Assembly: GCA_004562915.1 (NCBI GenBank)
Contig: SFQZ01000027.1
Span: 1 to 52,321, forward strand
Reading direction: 5' to 3'
DNA: 52,321 nucleotides
Source: a bacterium
Lineage (GTDB): Bacteria; Bacillota_A; Clostridia; Lachnospirales; Lachnospiraceae
Part shown: positions 44,237-52,321 of the stretch, in pieces
Layout of the letters: each line of letters opens with the position of its first letter
How positions within the stretch are numbered: the first letter of the stretch is position 1
Translations under genes and position numbers: made by a program
The notes under the pieces: generated by a model
What the model saw: only the letters and a program-made list of their open reading frames with translations
Database searches by the model: none
Told to the model about the DNA's origin: nothing

Positions 44237-45100
44237 CTAGGAAAATGTGTCAATTTTCAGGATGATTGGTATCTGGATTTCAGAAAGCCAGTCTTCTTCC
44301 CTCTCCTTATTCCATACACCATCAATATAACTTTCCCTGATGTTGCCGCATATTTCGTATCCGTTTTCTTCGATATATCGCAAAAGAACAGCATAGGATT
44401 TTGAAAAATCGTTGTAAGATCCTTTGTGGTAAATACAGGCTGCTTTTATTTCCGGAAATTCCCGAAATTGAACCCATTCAGAATCATCCTTTTTTTCTGT
44501 AACCGCTTCACAGGTTTCGATCAGAATATCTTCTTCCTTATATCCCGGTTCCAGATAATGTGTAAAACAGTATTCCGGCACCGCACATTCACATCCGAGC
44601 CGCTCCATCTCTGCCCCCATTTCCGGCATGAACCGAAACAGATCATCATACGTGTGAATTCTTCTCCTGCTGGCGGCAACTGTAACAGCCGGAACTGTTT
44701 TGATAAGAACCGGTGTTTCCAGTGTGCTGTCTTCATTCAAAAGATAACCATCAATTACTGCAATCATACGAGTCAGCTCTGCAATTTGTGCCAGAAGATC
44801 GGATTTCTTTTTTGTGAGAAATTTTCTCTCACTATTGTTATCCTTCAGACGTTTCATTTCCTCCAGAGTAAATCCAGCCTGTTTAAGAGCAGTGATTCTG
44901 TGAATATCTGACATCTGATTCATGGTATAGTAACGATATCCATTTTCACCATCCACATAAGCCGGCATCAGCAGCCCCTGTTCCTCATAAAACCGAAGCG
45001 TCTTTACCGTGATATGATTCATTGCGGCAAACATACCGATCTTATACAGGCGATTCGCTGATTTTCCTGTTTTGCATTCATGCTTTTCATACATTTTCAT
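44237..45100 (-). CDS. MerR family regulator with GyrI-like effector domain
   Basis: A complete 287-residue MerR regulator: YKIGMFAAMNHITVKTLRFY, wing GENGYRYYT, coiled coil to about residue 130, then a GyrI-like small-molecule domain (AACIYHKGSYNDFSKSY, SEIQIPI). Last gene of an ABC transporter operon whose promoter has a MerR-type dyad, so it very likely activates its own operon on binding a drug or metabolite. It offers an intact comparison for the deleted MerR gene at 21981. Confidence 0.9.
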   Translation of the reverse strand: MKMYEKHECKTGKSANRLYKIGMFAAMNHITVKTLRFYEEQGLLMPAYVDGENGYRYYTMNQMSDIHRITALKQAGFTLEEMKRLKDNNSERKFLTKKKSDLLAQIAELTRMIAVIDGYLLNEDSTLETPVLIKTVPAVTVAASRRRIHTYDDLFRFMPEMGAEMERLGCECAVPEYCFTHYLEPGYKEEDILIETCEAVTEKKDDSEWVQFREFPEIKAACIYHKGSYNDFSKSYAVLLRYIEENGYEICGNIRESYIDGVWNKEREEDWLSEIQIPIILKIDTFS

Positions 45101-45106
45101 ACACGA

Positions 45107-45598
45107 TCACTCCCATCTGAACATTTTCACAGCCACCAGACTGCACACCAAAGTAATCAAAATTAAAATAATAATTTGTATATCAACCTCTGCAAGCATT
45201 GTCCCCATGCTGGCTGCCTTCATCAGACGGATTCCCACACCCAGAGGCATCAGTCCTGCCACCTTCTGCATTCCCTTTGGGAAAAGCTCGTAAGGAATCG
45301 TTGCCCCTGAAAAGAATAATATAGGAAAATACAGCAACGAAGTCACCACATTCATACTTTTTACCGTTTTACACACACTGGCTGCCAATAATCCAATAGA
45401 GAACATGGCAATCATAGTCAAAAACCATGCCCCGATGAAAGCCAATACATTTCCTTCCATCCGATATCCAAAAATCACACATGCCAGACAGATCATCAAT
45501 AAAGTCACCACAGGCATACAAAGACTAAATATAAAGACATCTGCATTTCTAAAAAACAGTTTCTGCTCAATCTGATATAATTTTAAAAAATGTTTCAC
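45107..45598 (-). pseudogene. ABC-2 type permease with internal in-frame deletion
   Basis: A 163-residue frame keeping the N terminus (LYQIEQKLFFRNADVFIFSL, one helix) and the last three helices (FIGAWFLTMIAMFSIGLLAA, YFPILFFSGATIPYELFP, IIILILITLVCSLVAVKMF) of a permease that is normally about 235-240 residues. The section with helices two and three, found in relatives between LLMICLA and FGYRMEGN, is missing: about 75 residues. The join is in frame, so a shortened protein may be made, probably inactive. Overlaps the ATPase gene by 4 bp. Confidence 0.75.
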
Positions 45599-46320
45599 TC
45601 TTCTACCTCCTCATCCATATACCAAAGATATGCATCTTCCAGATTGTCATATGGTGATGCATGGATCACTTCCTCCACGGTACCTTCCGTAACTTTCTGT
45701 CCGTTTCGAATCAGACAGATGCGGTCACACAAAGCCTCTGCTTCTTCCATATAATGTGTTGTCAGAAAAATGGTCATTCCTTTATCCTTCAGGTGCTTTA
45801 GTGTGCGCCACACCTCTCTCCTGGCCGCTACATCCAGTCCGGTTGTTAACTCATCCAGAAAAATAAGTTCCGGATTTCCGATCAATGCCAAAACGACCGA
45901 AAGTTTCTGTCGTTCTCCACCGGACAGCTTCATCACAGGACTTTTTTTCAAAGATGAAAGTCCAAATATTTCAAGTAACTCCTGATAATCTGCTGCTGTT
46001 TTATAAAATGCTGCATATTCTTCACAAACTTCACTGACACGAATCGCAGACTGATAAGACGAGGACTGAAGCTGAACACCAACCTTCTCAAACACCTTTT
46101 TTCTGTTCTTTGAAGCATCCATCCCCCAGATAAGAGCTGTTCCGGTATCCGGATGTTTCATTCCCAGAATCATGTCAATCGTTGTACTTTTCCCGGCTCC
46201 GTTGTGTCCTAACAGCCCAAATACTTCTCCTTTTTTGACAAAAAAGGAAAGATGATCCACAACTTTTCTGTCATGAAAGGATTTGGTAAGATTTTGAACC
46301 TTAATACATTCTTCCTGCAT
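45595..46320 (-). CDS. ABC transporter ATP-binding protein
   Basis: A 241-residue ATPase: Walker A GHNGAGKSTTIDM, signature KLSGGERQKLS, Walker B ELIFLDELTTGLD, H-loop FLTTHYMEEAE. Walker B has Leu-Asp-Glu-Leu rather than the common Asp-Glu-Pro, as in some drug exporters. First gene of the operon with the damaged permease and the MerR regulator; start preceded by AAGGAGG. Confidence 0.93.
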   Translation of the reverse strand: MQEECIKVQNLTKSFHDRKVVDHLSFFVKKGEVFGLLGHNGAGKSTTIDMILGMKHPDTGTALIWGMDASKNRKKVFEKVGVQLQSSSYQSAIRVSEVCEEYAAFYKTAADYQELLEIFGLSSLKKSPVMKLSGGERQKLSVVLALIGNPELIFLDELTTGLDVAARREVWRTLKHLKDKGMTIFLTTHYMEEAEALCDRICLIRNGQKVTEGTVEEVIHASPYDNLEDAYLWYMDEEVEE

Positions 46321-46354
46321 AAAAAAAATCCTCCTTGATTAATCTTCAAAGAGA

Positions 46355-46386
46355 ATTCTACACGCTCCCCTAAAGGGGAGAGTCAA
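46355..46386 (-). promoter_or_regulatory. MerR-type promoter of the ABC-merR operon
   Basis: On the minus strand TTGACT (46381-46386) and TAGAAT (46355-46360) are 20 bp apart, with the perfect dyad CTCCCCTAAAGGGGAG (46365-46380) in between. This is close to known MerR drug-regulator operators with CTCCCC/GGGGAG arms and an over-long spacer. Confidence 0.85.
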
Positions 46387-46394
46387 GTATATTT

Positions 46395-46760
46395 TCAATT
46401 ATTTATTACGATGTAATCGTCCAGGTCTTCCAGCCATTCTTTTAAACCATCCGGAGCATTCTGACAAAATTCCCGAATCCACTGTTCACGACGGAAAAAT
46501 TCTTTTTCCTGTTCATCTGTATCCACTATGATTTCCTGTTTCATGTGGATATTGTCCAAACATTCAAACTTTTTTTCAAATTTCCATGCATACTCCGCCC
46601 ATATCTCAGTATGTAAGGCCATCAGACCAAAATGACATGTCAAATACGTCAGTCTTTCAAAATCTTCCCACGTCATTGCTTCTTCTTTTTTCAACAACTT
46701 CCTGTCATGTTCACCGCACAGATACAAAAATGCAAAACGCTCAATATCTTCCTGCTGCAT
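46395..46760 (-). CDS. Hypothetical protein
   Basis: A 121-residue acidic, Trp- and Phe-rich soluble protein (TWEDFERLTYLTCHFG, EWLEDLDDYIVINN). I do not recognise a family. The ATG at 46760 has AGGAAAG ahead; a GTG at 46775 would overlap that site. A promoter candidate lies upstream (TTGATT 46828-46833, TAGAAT 46805-46810, 17 bp apart), so it is a single-gene unit. Confidence 0.65.
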   Translation of the reverse strand: MQQEDIERFAFLYLCGEHDRKLLKKEEAMTWEDFERLTYLTCHFGLMALHTEIWAEYAWKFEKKFECLDNIHMKQEIIVDTDEQEKEFFRREQWIREFCQNAPDGLKEWLEDLDDYIVINN

Positions 46761-46912
46761 AAAATCTTTCCTCACCTTTGCTGTTTTGTCTCACTTTTAC
46801 AACCATTCTACCCTTTTCTATCACCAAAATCAATACATGTTGTCGAAAAAAATGAGCCTTCCGGGTGCTGCATAGTTAAAACATGTGGGTCTGGAGAGGA
46901 CTTATTTATTCG

Positions 46913-47803
46913 CTACCTGTCTTGTCTGGAAATTATCCTTGCATATTTGCTATCTGAATCTTCCACAACACAGATTTTGCCCTGTTCAATATAATAATCA
47001 ATTCGCTTTGCGTACCACCAGTCTCCTACACTGATCTGCGAATAACCAAGAATATTACCAATCAGCCTTGCTTCTTTGATTGGCTGATCAGTAAGCCTTT
47101 TCCATATCTGGAAATCATAGAAATCCTCCGGAACACTGAGTACTTTTCCGTTTATCACTGCGCGAAGCGGACTATTTTCTACCACTAAATCACTCCACAA
47201 TCCGGCAAACATACGCACTTCGTCTTTCGAAAGTATCTTTTCATAGGATAAAAAACCAGAAAATTCTTCCGCAGCAACCTCACCCCAATTACTGTAAAGA
47301 GTAATATCTTTTTCACGGACTATGTATTCCGGAAGTTTTACTGTCCGTATTTCATTCTCATACTTCAGTAAAAGCTGACACAGACTATACAATCCACATC
47401 TGGAATAAGGGGCATCACTGTACCATATCCTGACCGTTTCTCCATTATCAAGAAATATTTTCAGGCGCATAAGTTCATTTGCGTAAACATCTCCAAGCCC
47501 TTTCAATTCTTTTTCCATCTCTTCATCCTGTTCCCACTGGTTCTGGGCATACATGGAATAAATCAAATCTTTTCGATATAAACTGTCTACCGGCTCTTTG
47601 ATATTTCCAATGTCCAACATAAATCCCAGACAGATCACTTCCTCTGCTGTTCCCTCGATCCAGCCGGCAAAGGGCTTCTTGGGCGGTGTCTTTTTTCCTG
47701 CCGCCCATACTGCTGTGGGCCCATTGACAGAGCCAATTACCACTTTATTTTTTGCTGCTTTCATGGAACCAGCTTCACTTTCACCAAACAATATCTCAAT
47801 CAT
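46913..47803 (-). CDS. DUF1835/DUF3658 domain protein
   Basis: A 296-residue soluble protein beginning MIEILFGESEAGSMKAA, a typical DUF1835 start, with the WYSDAPYSRCGLYSL segment in the middle and a C-terminal DUF3658-like part (EARLIGNILGYSQISVGDWW). Function unknown. It follows the flavodoxin gene by 9 bp and likely shares its transcript. Confidence 0.75.
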   Translation of the reverse strand: MIEILFGESEAGSMKAAKNKVVIGSVNGPTAVWAAGKKTPPKKPFAGWIEGTAEEVICLGFMLDIGNIKEPVDSLYRKDLIYSMYAQNQWEQDEEMEKELKGLGDVYANELMRLKIFLDNGETVRIWYSDAPYSRCGLYSLCQLLLKYENEIRTVKLPEYIVREKDITLYSNWGEVAAEEFSGFLSYEKILSKDEVRMFAGLWSDLVVENSPLRAVINGKVLSVPEDFYDFQIWKRLTDQPIKEARLIGNILGYSQISVGDWWYAKRIDYYIEQGKICVVEDSDSKYARIISRQDR

Positions 47804-47812
47804 ATCGTTATC

Positions 47813-48376
47813 TTATTCCTCCACATTGGACTCTTTATTCAAGGAATTCAAATCCCGTTCAATTATGTCTAATTTCATAAAATCCACAAAATCTACCTGT
47901 TTTCCATAGGTTTCAATCATCGCTCTGACTTCTGCATTCTTTTTATCCTCAGGCAGATTTTTTGCTTTCGTATAAAGCAATTTCATCATAGTTTTATGCT
48001 TAAAGTTCAATCTGCTATAATCAATCCCACCTCTAAGATGATAAATTTCTGCCTTATTATAGAGTTCGGAAGATAATTGTCTTTGCAGGGATGTGCGAAT
48101 ATTATGGATATTCTCATCATCCTCCACATCTGCAAGACCTACCGTAACAATCATAAATCTCTTGCATGTACTCTTACAAATTGCCGGAATCGTTTCTTTT
48201 AATCCTTTTACTCCGCCTGCATATAACCCACCAAAATATATGATTGTCTCACAATCTTCTGATATATTAGCTTTCTCGTAAGAAACTGCCTGTATACCAG
48301 TTCTCCCTGCCAGTTCCTCTGCATATCTCCTGGTAGTTCCATAATTTGTTCCATATATAATCATTGCTTTCAACAT
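47813..48376 (-). CDS. Flavodoxin domain protein
   Basis: A 187-residue protein with the FMN phosphate loop IIYGTNYGTTRRYAEEL near the N terminus and IIYFGGLYAGGVKGLK, resembling HemG-like flavodoxins. Would carry electrons or act as a small quinone/porphyrinogen-type reductase; the partner is unknown. Lies about 90 bp after a radical SAM gene. Confidence 0.8.
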   Translation of the reverse strand: MLKAMIIYGTNYGTTRRYAEELAGRTGIQAVSYEKANISEDCETIIYFGGLYAGGVKGLKETIPAICKSTCKRFMIVTVGLADVEDDENIHNIRTSLQRQLSSELYNKAEIYHLRGGIDYSRLNFKHKTMMKLLYTKAKNLPEDKKNAEVRAMIETYGKQVDFVDFMKLDIIERDLNSLNKESNVEE

Positions 48377-48465
48377 ATAATATCTTTATTTTCCTCCTTC
48401 CAAGATCTTTTCCGGCTATACCATTCTCTTTCCCATTCCATAGAAAATGCTTATGACGAAATGCA

Positions 48466-49371
48466 TCAATAAGAATTCTTAAAATCAAATAATGTCAGTT
48501 GTTCTCCGGCCAATTTATCTTCAAACTGGTGCATATATTCAAATAATTGTCCTGATCGCCACTCAATTCCTGCTTCATTACATTCCCTGCATACCAGCTC
48601 CATCAATTTTTTCTCCTTCGGTACCGGCAGTTCATAAGCATTTTCATAGGTTTTGATATACTGTTCTTTCATACCCGGAAAATACTGATCCAACTTTTGA
48701 TAAAAATACTGTCGGTCTCCATCTCTGAGCGTCACTCCAATTCCAAAAGTCATAATTCCATGTACGTCTGCCTTCCGGCATTCATTCAACAAGCTTTGGA
48801 TGTTTTCTTCCGTATCATTGATAAACGGCAGAACAGGTGTCAGCCATACAATCGTTGGAATCCCTTCATCCCTCATAATATTCAGTACTTCAATTCGCCG
48901 CGCTGTTGTACATACATTTGGTTCTAATATTCGGCAAAGGCTTTCGTCATTAGTAGTCAATGTCATCTGCACCACGCATTTTGTTTTCCTATTAATACTT
49001 TTCAATAAATCCAGATCCCGCAGAATCATATCTGATTTCGTCTGAATGGTAAGTCCGTACCCATACTCATCAATCCGCTCCAGACAACGTCTTGTCAGCT
49101 GCAGTTTCTTTTCCAGATGCAGATATGGATCACTCATGGCTCCGGTGCCGATCATGCATTTTTTTCTTTTCCTGCGAAGTGCCTGCTCAAGCAACTCAGG
49201 AGCATTTATTTTAACCTCAATGTCCTCAAAGGCATGTTTCATCTGATAGCAGGTGCTTCTGGCATCACAGTAAATACAGCCATGCGTACACCCCCTGTAA
49301 ATATTCATCCCGTTCTGTGCGGAAAGAATGCCTTTTGCTTTTACCTCATGCATATCTTTATTTCCTATCAT
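48466..49371 (-). CDS. SPL-family radical SAM protein
   Basis: A 301-residue radical SAM enzyme with the 4Fe-4S motif in YRGCTHGCIYCDARS (CxxxCxxC). The pattern resembles spore photoproduct lyase-like proteins (MIGTGAMSDPYLHLEK, LTIQTKSD, WLTPVLPFINDTEEN). True SplB repairs UV lesions in spores; this branch is shorter and its substrate is unknown. The flavodoxin gene that follows could supply electrons. Confidence 0.82.
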   Translation of the reverse strand: MIGNKDMHEVKAKGILSAQNGMNIYRGCTHGCIYCDARSTCYQMKHAFEDIEVKINAPELLEQALRRKRKKCMIGTGAMSDPYLHLEKKLQLTRRCLERIDEYGYGLTIQTKSDMILRDLDLLKSINRKTKCVVQMTLTTNDESLCRILEPNVCTTARRIEVLNIMRDEGIPTIVWLTPVLPFINDTEENIQSLLNECRKADVHGIMTFGIGVTLRDGDRQYFYQKLDQYFPGMKEQYIKTYENAYELPVPKEKKLMELVCRECNEAGIEWRSGQLFEYMHQFEDKLAGEQLTLFDFKNSY

Positions 49372-49400
49372 ATTTTTTGATAGTTTGGAAACACAAGGAG

Positions 49401-49817
49401 CTAATGCCCCTTGTGTTTCTCCATCTTTTTTTGCTGCTTCAGTTCAAACATACGCTCCGATTCAGCCATTTTCTGTTCCCGGCTTTTTACTTTGCGTTCC
49501 TGTTTGTTCTGCTCCTGTTGTAATTTCAAAGCCTGCTGAGATTTTGTTCCAATTCTAACATTCTGTAATTGTTTCTTTACATCCCGCTGCATCCTTTTCG
49601 GATTTTTCTTTGCTTCTTTTACAACAGCCGCCACAGCCGGGCTGAACTTCAGATTATAGTATTGCTTCAGGATAAACTCCTGTACCTCATAATCTTTCGG
49701 TTCCGCACCAAAAGTTACTTTTGCTACAGATAGTTTTCCATCACAGATCCGTTCAAAAACTCCTACCCAGAATGGATCTTCAAAAAACACTGTCAATCTG
49801 CTGCTTGCATCGCCCAT
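49401..49817 (-). CDS. yjdF: YjdF family protein (DUF2992)
   Basis: A 138-residue protein starting with the family region SRLTVFFEDPFWVGVFER, AKVTFGAEPKDYEVQEFI and a basic, Lys/Gln-rich tail. Function unknown; in many Firmicutes it is controlled by the yjdF riboswitch, which binds azaaromatic compounds, and a matching structured leader is present here. May help tolerate such compounds. Confidence 0.9.
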   Translation of the reverse strand: MGDASSRLTVFFEDPFWVGVFERICDGKLSVAKVTFGAEPKDYEVQEFILKQYYNLKFSPAVAAVVKEAKKNPKRMQRDVKKQLQNVRIGTKSQQALKLQQEQNKQERKVKSREQKMAESERMFELKQQKKMEKHKGH

Positions 49818-49857
49818 GACAATCCCTCCTTATTTTATTAATTAAAATGTGTAAAGA

Positions 49858-49930
49858 ACGGACAACCCGGAGGGGCAGGTTACTTACCCTGTATTATACA
49901 GGACGGCCGGGCTACCAACCGGCTCTGACA
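49858..49930 (-). ncRNA. yjdF-type riboswitch
   Basis: The minus-strand leader of yjdF holds several helices close together: CCTGTA-taa-TACAGG, GGTAAGTAACCTGCC, CCGG-rich pairs and the CTCCGGGTTGTCC end. Its position directly before yjdF and compact folding match the yjdF RNA class. I did not check it against the covariance model. Confidence 0.7.
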
Positions 49931-49999
49931 TATTATTACATGCGTTGCGTTTTTATCTTTACTTTTGCTTGTTAAAGCTCTTTTAAACAAACTGCAAAT

Positions 50000-50650
50000 T
50001 CAAGGATCCACTGCGTCTATCTTTTGAAACAAATCTGCAATCATAAATGAAATAGCCTCATAATGAACGTAATCTGTCGCATTTTGATGGACAAAAATCC
50101 TTACCATAGCAGAGAACTCTTCATCTTTTTCCCAGAAAATAAGTTTGATTGGTATCTCAGGAAAAGGTAAAAAAATCCAGGCTGTATCACCTATTGACTT
50201 TTCGTATTCTCCCCCGGCTATTTTACACCTTTTTTCCAGTTCATTTATTCTTCCTGAGTAATCATTTGCAAAATTCACAAACAGCGGATCCGTCCGATCA
50301 TTGCTTCGAATACGCACCGGATCCAGGGTACTTTCCGGAACCCAGTTCCCCATCTCATGGATATTTCCCGTTCCATCACCAAGATAGTGATATACTGCAA
50401 GAGCTTCATTCATCTGCAGTTTGTCCGTCCATTGAATCCCATCTTTCTTTTCAAGAACACCATTAGCGCAATTCAGACGATATTCCTTTTCAAAATATGA
50501 AAGCAAAATATACTCATTATCCCTTGTAAAAGTTATATATCGTTCCTTTCCCGTTGAATCAAAACCGGAAAATTTATTTCTCCATTTTCTGCAGGTTACT
50601 TCTGCATCCGTAAAAGAAAAACCAATGTTTCGATATGAATGAAAGCCCAT
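50000..50650 (-). CDS. DUF3786 domain protein
   Basis: A 216-residue soluble protein. The middle (LAVYHYLGDGTGNI) and especially the C-terminal IPIKLIFWEKDEEFSAMVRI with HYEAISFMIADLF match DUF3786 proteins found in anaerobes, often near corrinoid or radical enzymes. Function unknown. The first 40 residues are not recognised. No Cys cluster is evident. Confidence 0.75.
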   Translation of the reverse strand: MGFHSYRNIGFSFTDAEVTCRKWRNKFSGFDSTGKERYITFTRDNEYILLSYFEKEYRLNCANGVLEKKDGIQWTDKLQMNEALAVYHYLGDGTGNIHEMGNWVPESTLDPVRIRSNDRTDPLFVNFANDYSGRINELEKRCKIAGGEYEKSIGDTAWIFLPFPEIPIKLIFWEKDEEFSAMVRIFVHQNATDYVHYEAISFMIADLFQKIDAVDP

Positions 50651-50675
50651 GCCATGTTCCTCCTGATATTTGCCA

Positions 50676-51443
50676 TTATATTTCCATATGATATGTAACT
50701 ACTTTTATTTTCTCCGAATCTGTATCATAGTCTTTATGCAATTCAACAGTATATTTAATACTATTGTGTTGAAGACATAAATCGAAAAAGCAAAGAAAAA
50801 TCCCCACATCAATCTGGTTATAAAATGACACCTTATCAGCAGGCATAATTCCTCTCTTTCCTTGTTTTTTGTATCGATAAACATCTATGCAGGCATCTGT
50901 GTTTTCCACTATCCAAGGCTGTGTATTGCAGGCACTTGGAGCAAATCTGACAATTTCGGATACACCCGGTATCTGCTTACCGATCCATATTTCATCGATT
51001 TGCTTTCTTTTGCTCTTGAACATATCCTTACGAAATTTTTTCTCATCATCAACTTTAGATATTGCAATCATAATTACAAATTCAAGTCCTTCAAATGATG
51101 TTTCATCTGTTTTCCCAATACCAAACCAAAGTGTTCCCATATTCTGTGACACAAGATACAGATCCAACTGTTCACCTAAATATCCAATATTATGTAAATA
51201 GTTGTCTTTTTTCTCACTATATAATAAAATGCAGTATTGCTGTCCACGTTTGCAGGTGGTTTTGTCAGCAGGAACAATTTGGATCGATGTTTTTATATCA
51301 GGACATAGCGGAACAAATGTTTTATATATTTCCTGGATATTTTCAATTTCTGCGGAAGATATTGTTGAATCCCCAATATCTCGAAATAAATGAAATGATT
51401 TTCTTTTAAATATCATTTTATATAATTCTTTATTAAGATCCAT
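50676..51443 (-). CDS. Nitroreductase-family protein
   Basis: A 255-residue flavoprotein-like protein; the N terminus (MIFKRKSFHLFRDIGDSTIS) and APSACNTQPWIVEN are typical of clostridial nitroreductases binding FMN. GIMPADKVSFYNQIDVGI is the usual C-terminal segment. Substrate unknown. Precedes the DUF3786 gene by 25 bp on the same strand. Confidence 0.8.
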   Translation of the reverse strand: MDLNKELYKMIFKRKSFHLFRDIGDSTISSAEIENIQEIYKTFVPLCPDIKTSIQIVPADKTTCKRGQQYCILLYSEKKDNYLHNIGYLGEQLDLYLVSQNMGTLWFGIGKTDETSFEGLEFVIMIAISKVDDEKKFRKDMFKSKRKQIDEIWIGKQIPGVSEIVRFAPSACNTQPWIVENTDACIDVYRYKKQGKRGIMPADKVSFYNQIDVGIFLCFFDLCLQHNSIKYTVELHKDYDTDSEKIKVVTYHMEI

Positions 51444-51482
51444 ATTATTATTCTTCTTCCATGTAGTTTATGGGCTAACTTC

Positions 51483-51926
51483 TCACTTAGCGTTCTTATA
51501 TGAGATTGTAATATGACTGGGTGCAAAAATTGTTGCTGCTATAATCAACAAAACAGATCTGCTCATAATTCCACTGAACAAAAACAGAATGGATGGAATA
51601 ATAGAAAGTGCTAAAGCTCTAAAAATACTATTTTTCTTAAAACAGATGATCCAAATGACACAGTAAAGTATTACTAATATCACATTTACAATCAGATAAA
51701 CTGCAAATACCTCATCAGACCACCAGCCAAACCATGTCCCCGGAATATTTATAATCATAAATCCAAAACATCCAAATCTGCCAATTTGTTCAATCATTTC
51801 AACAAATTTATTTTTCCATTTATTAGCAAATCCATCTTTGCACTTAATCGCAAATATAATATTGGGAATCATAATTACCACAATAAAAATCAAGCCAAAA
51901 ATATTAATCCATTCCATATTCATCAC
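51483..51926 (-). CDS. Small integral membrane protein
   Basis: A 147-residue protein with four hydrophobic segments (INIFGLIFIVVIMIPNIIFA, FGCFGFMIINIPGTWFGWW, VYLIVNVILVILYCVIWII, ALSIIPSILFLFSGI). I do not recognise a family. GGAGGTGATG precedes it. The gene is AT-rich compared with neighbours, as are the next 300 bases. Confidence 0.6.
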   Translation of the reverse strand: MMNMEWINIFGLIFIVVIMIPNIIFAIKCKDGFANKWKNKFVEMIEQIGRFGCFGFMIINIPGTWFGWWSDEVFAVYLIVNVILVILYCVIWIICFKKNSIFRALALSIIPSILFLFSGIMSRSVLLIIAATIFAPSHITISYKNAK

Positions 51927-52225
51927 CTCCTATCGAAAACTGGTTTTCATTTCTTTCCACCTTTGAGAACATTATATCAGATTATTCTATTTTATATAGA
52001 CATATAATCAAGAAAGTTGTGTCGATTTTTTAGATTTTAAATAGCAGAACATATTTTATATTTTCAGGCTCTCGCCTTTATATATCGTGTCAATTGCTAT
52101 CAAAGTACTTCTTGCACAGATCACCATTCCATGGTAAATTCAGAATCAATACTCCACATTCTGCACAGTTTCATTTATAGTGGTGCCAATTGTGCGGGCA
52201 TGGAGGTTTAAGAAGGAGTTAAATC
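51927..52225. other. AT-rich intergenic region at a strand switch
   Basis: No gene. A plus-strand promoter candidate TTGCAC (52112-52117) and TAAATT (52135-52140), 17 bp apart, could serve the final gene. Nothing else is recognised. Confidence 0.4.
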
Positions 52226-52321
52226 ATGCCGGAAAATAAGATACCTTTGATACCATTCGGCCATACACCAGATAGTAAAGAACTTCTTTCGTGGAACTTA
52301 ATGGAAACGTCTGACCCACCG
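52226..52321 (+). CDS. Partial gene, unknown
   Basis: AAGGAG is followed by ATG at 52226 and 32 open codons to the window end, beginning MPENKIPLIPFGHTPDSKEL. Only the N terminus is present. It is on the opposite strand to the preceding 25 kb or so and is not recognised. Confidence 0.5.
   Translation, partial: MPENKIPLIPFGHTPDSKELLSWNLMETSDPP

Noticed and set aside
1..52321. CRISPR array, tRNA, rRNA, insertion sequence or prophage
   Set aside because: No spaced repeats, no cloverleaf or rRNA-like stretch and no transposase, integrase or phage structural protein were seen.

Overview
The window looks like chromosome of a low-GC, Gram-positive, anaerobic gut Clostridium of the Lachnospiraceae type (Blautia/Ruminococcus-like). 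This is inferred from strong AGGAGG-type ribosome sites, gene families (PotCD fusion, clostridial 4-hydroxybutyrate dehydrogenase, NhaC antiporter, DUF6323/DUF6179 pair, CsoR-CopA) and purine and yjdF riboswitches. No rRNA, tRNA, CRISPR array, phage block or transposase was seen. Most genes lie on the minus strand.

Layout. 0.2-3.7 kb: minus-strand cluster of a SAM methyltransferase, an M14 deacylase fused to a second related methyltransferase, and a LysR regulator; no function is known to me. 3.8-5.3 kb: secreted coiled-coil NlpC/P60 peptidoglycan hydrolase. 5.4-8.6 kb: rarA, an aromatic-acid-exporter-like membrane protein and a histidine phosphatase. 8.6-11.1 kb: panD-panC-BASS transporter, a pantothenate module without panB. 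11.1-15.1 kb: GABA aminotransferase, PucR-type regulator and 4-hydroxybutyrate dehydrogenase, i.e. GABA to 4-hydroxybutyrate. 15.2-16.6 kb: broken fructuronate reductase. 16.9-19.8 kb: csoR-copA copper efflux with a clear CsoR operator. 19.8-20.5 kb: broken degV. 20.6-22.6 kb: MATE pump and a MerR regulator with an internal deletion. 22.6-24 kb: DUF6179/DUF6323 pair. 24.3-26.1 kb: marR-MATE operon. 26.2-27.9 kb: LysR and a YoaK-type membrane protein, divergent. 27.9-29.4 kb: guanine-class riboswitch in front of an FAD dehydrogenase. 29.5-32.2 kb: pabA-pabB-pabC for p-aminobenzoate. 32.5-36 kb: XRE/TPR regulator with an ABC exporter. 36.1-41 kb: polyamine importer potR-potA-potB-potCD. 41.3-42.6 kb: NhaC-type antiporter. 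42.7-44.2 kb: fused remnants of sensor kinase, response regulator and ABC exporter genes. 44.2-46.4 kb: ABC exporter with MerR regulator; the permease has lost its middle. 46.4-52 kb: small genes (DUF1835/DUF3658, flavodoxin, SPL-type radical SAM, yjdF with riboswitch, DUF3786, nitroreductase, a membrane protein). The window ends inside a plus-strand gene.

Two themes stand out. First, at least five places carry genes whose interior has been removed while both ends stay well conserved (uxuB-like, degV, merR, a sensor/regulator/ABC patch, an ABC-2 permease). That suggests recent deletion-driven decay, or possibly an assembly problem. Second, regulation is unusually readable: two MerR promoters with 19-20 bp spacers holding dyads, a CsoR operator filling a 17-bp promoter spacer, a purine riboswitch, a yjdF riboswitch, and a possible attenuator before pabA. 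Protein-family names come from recognition of the translated sequence; no database search was run.
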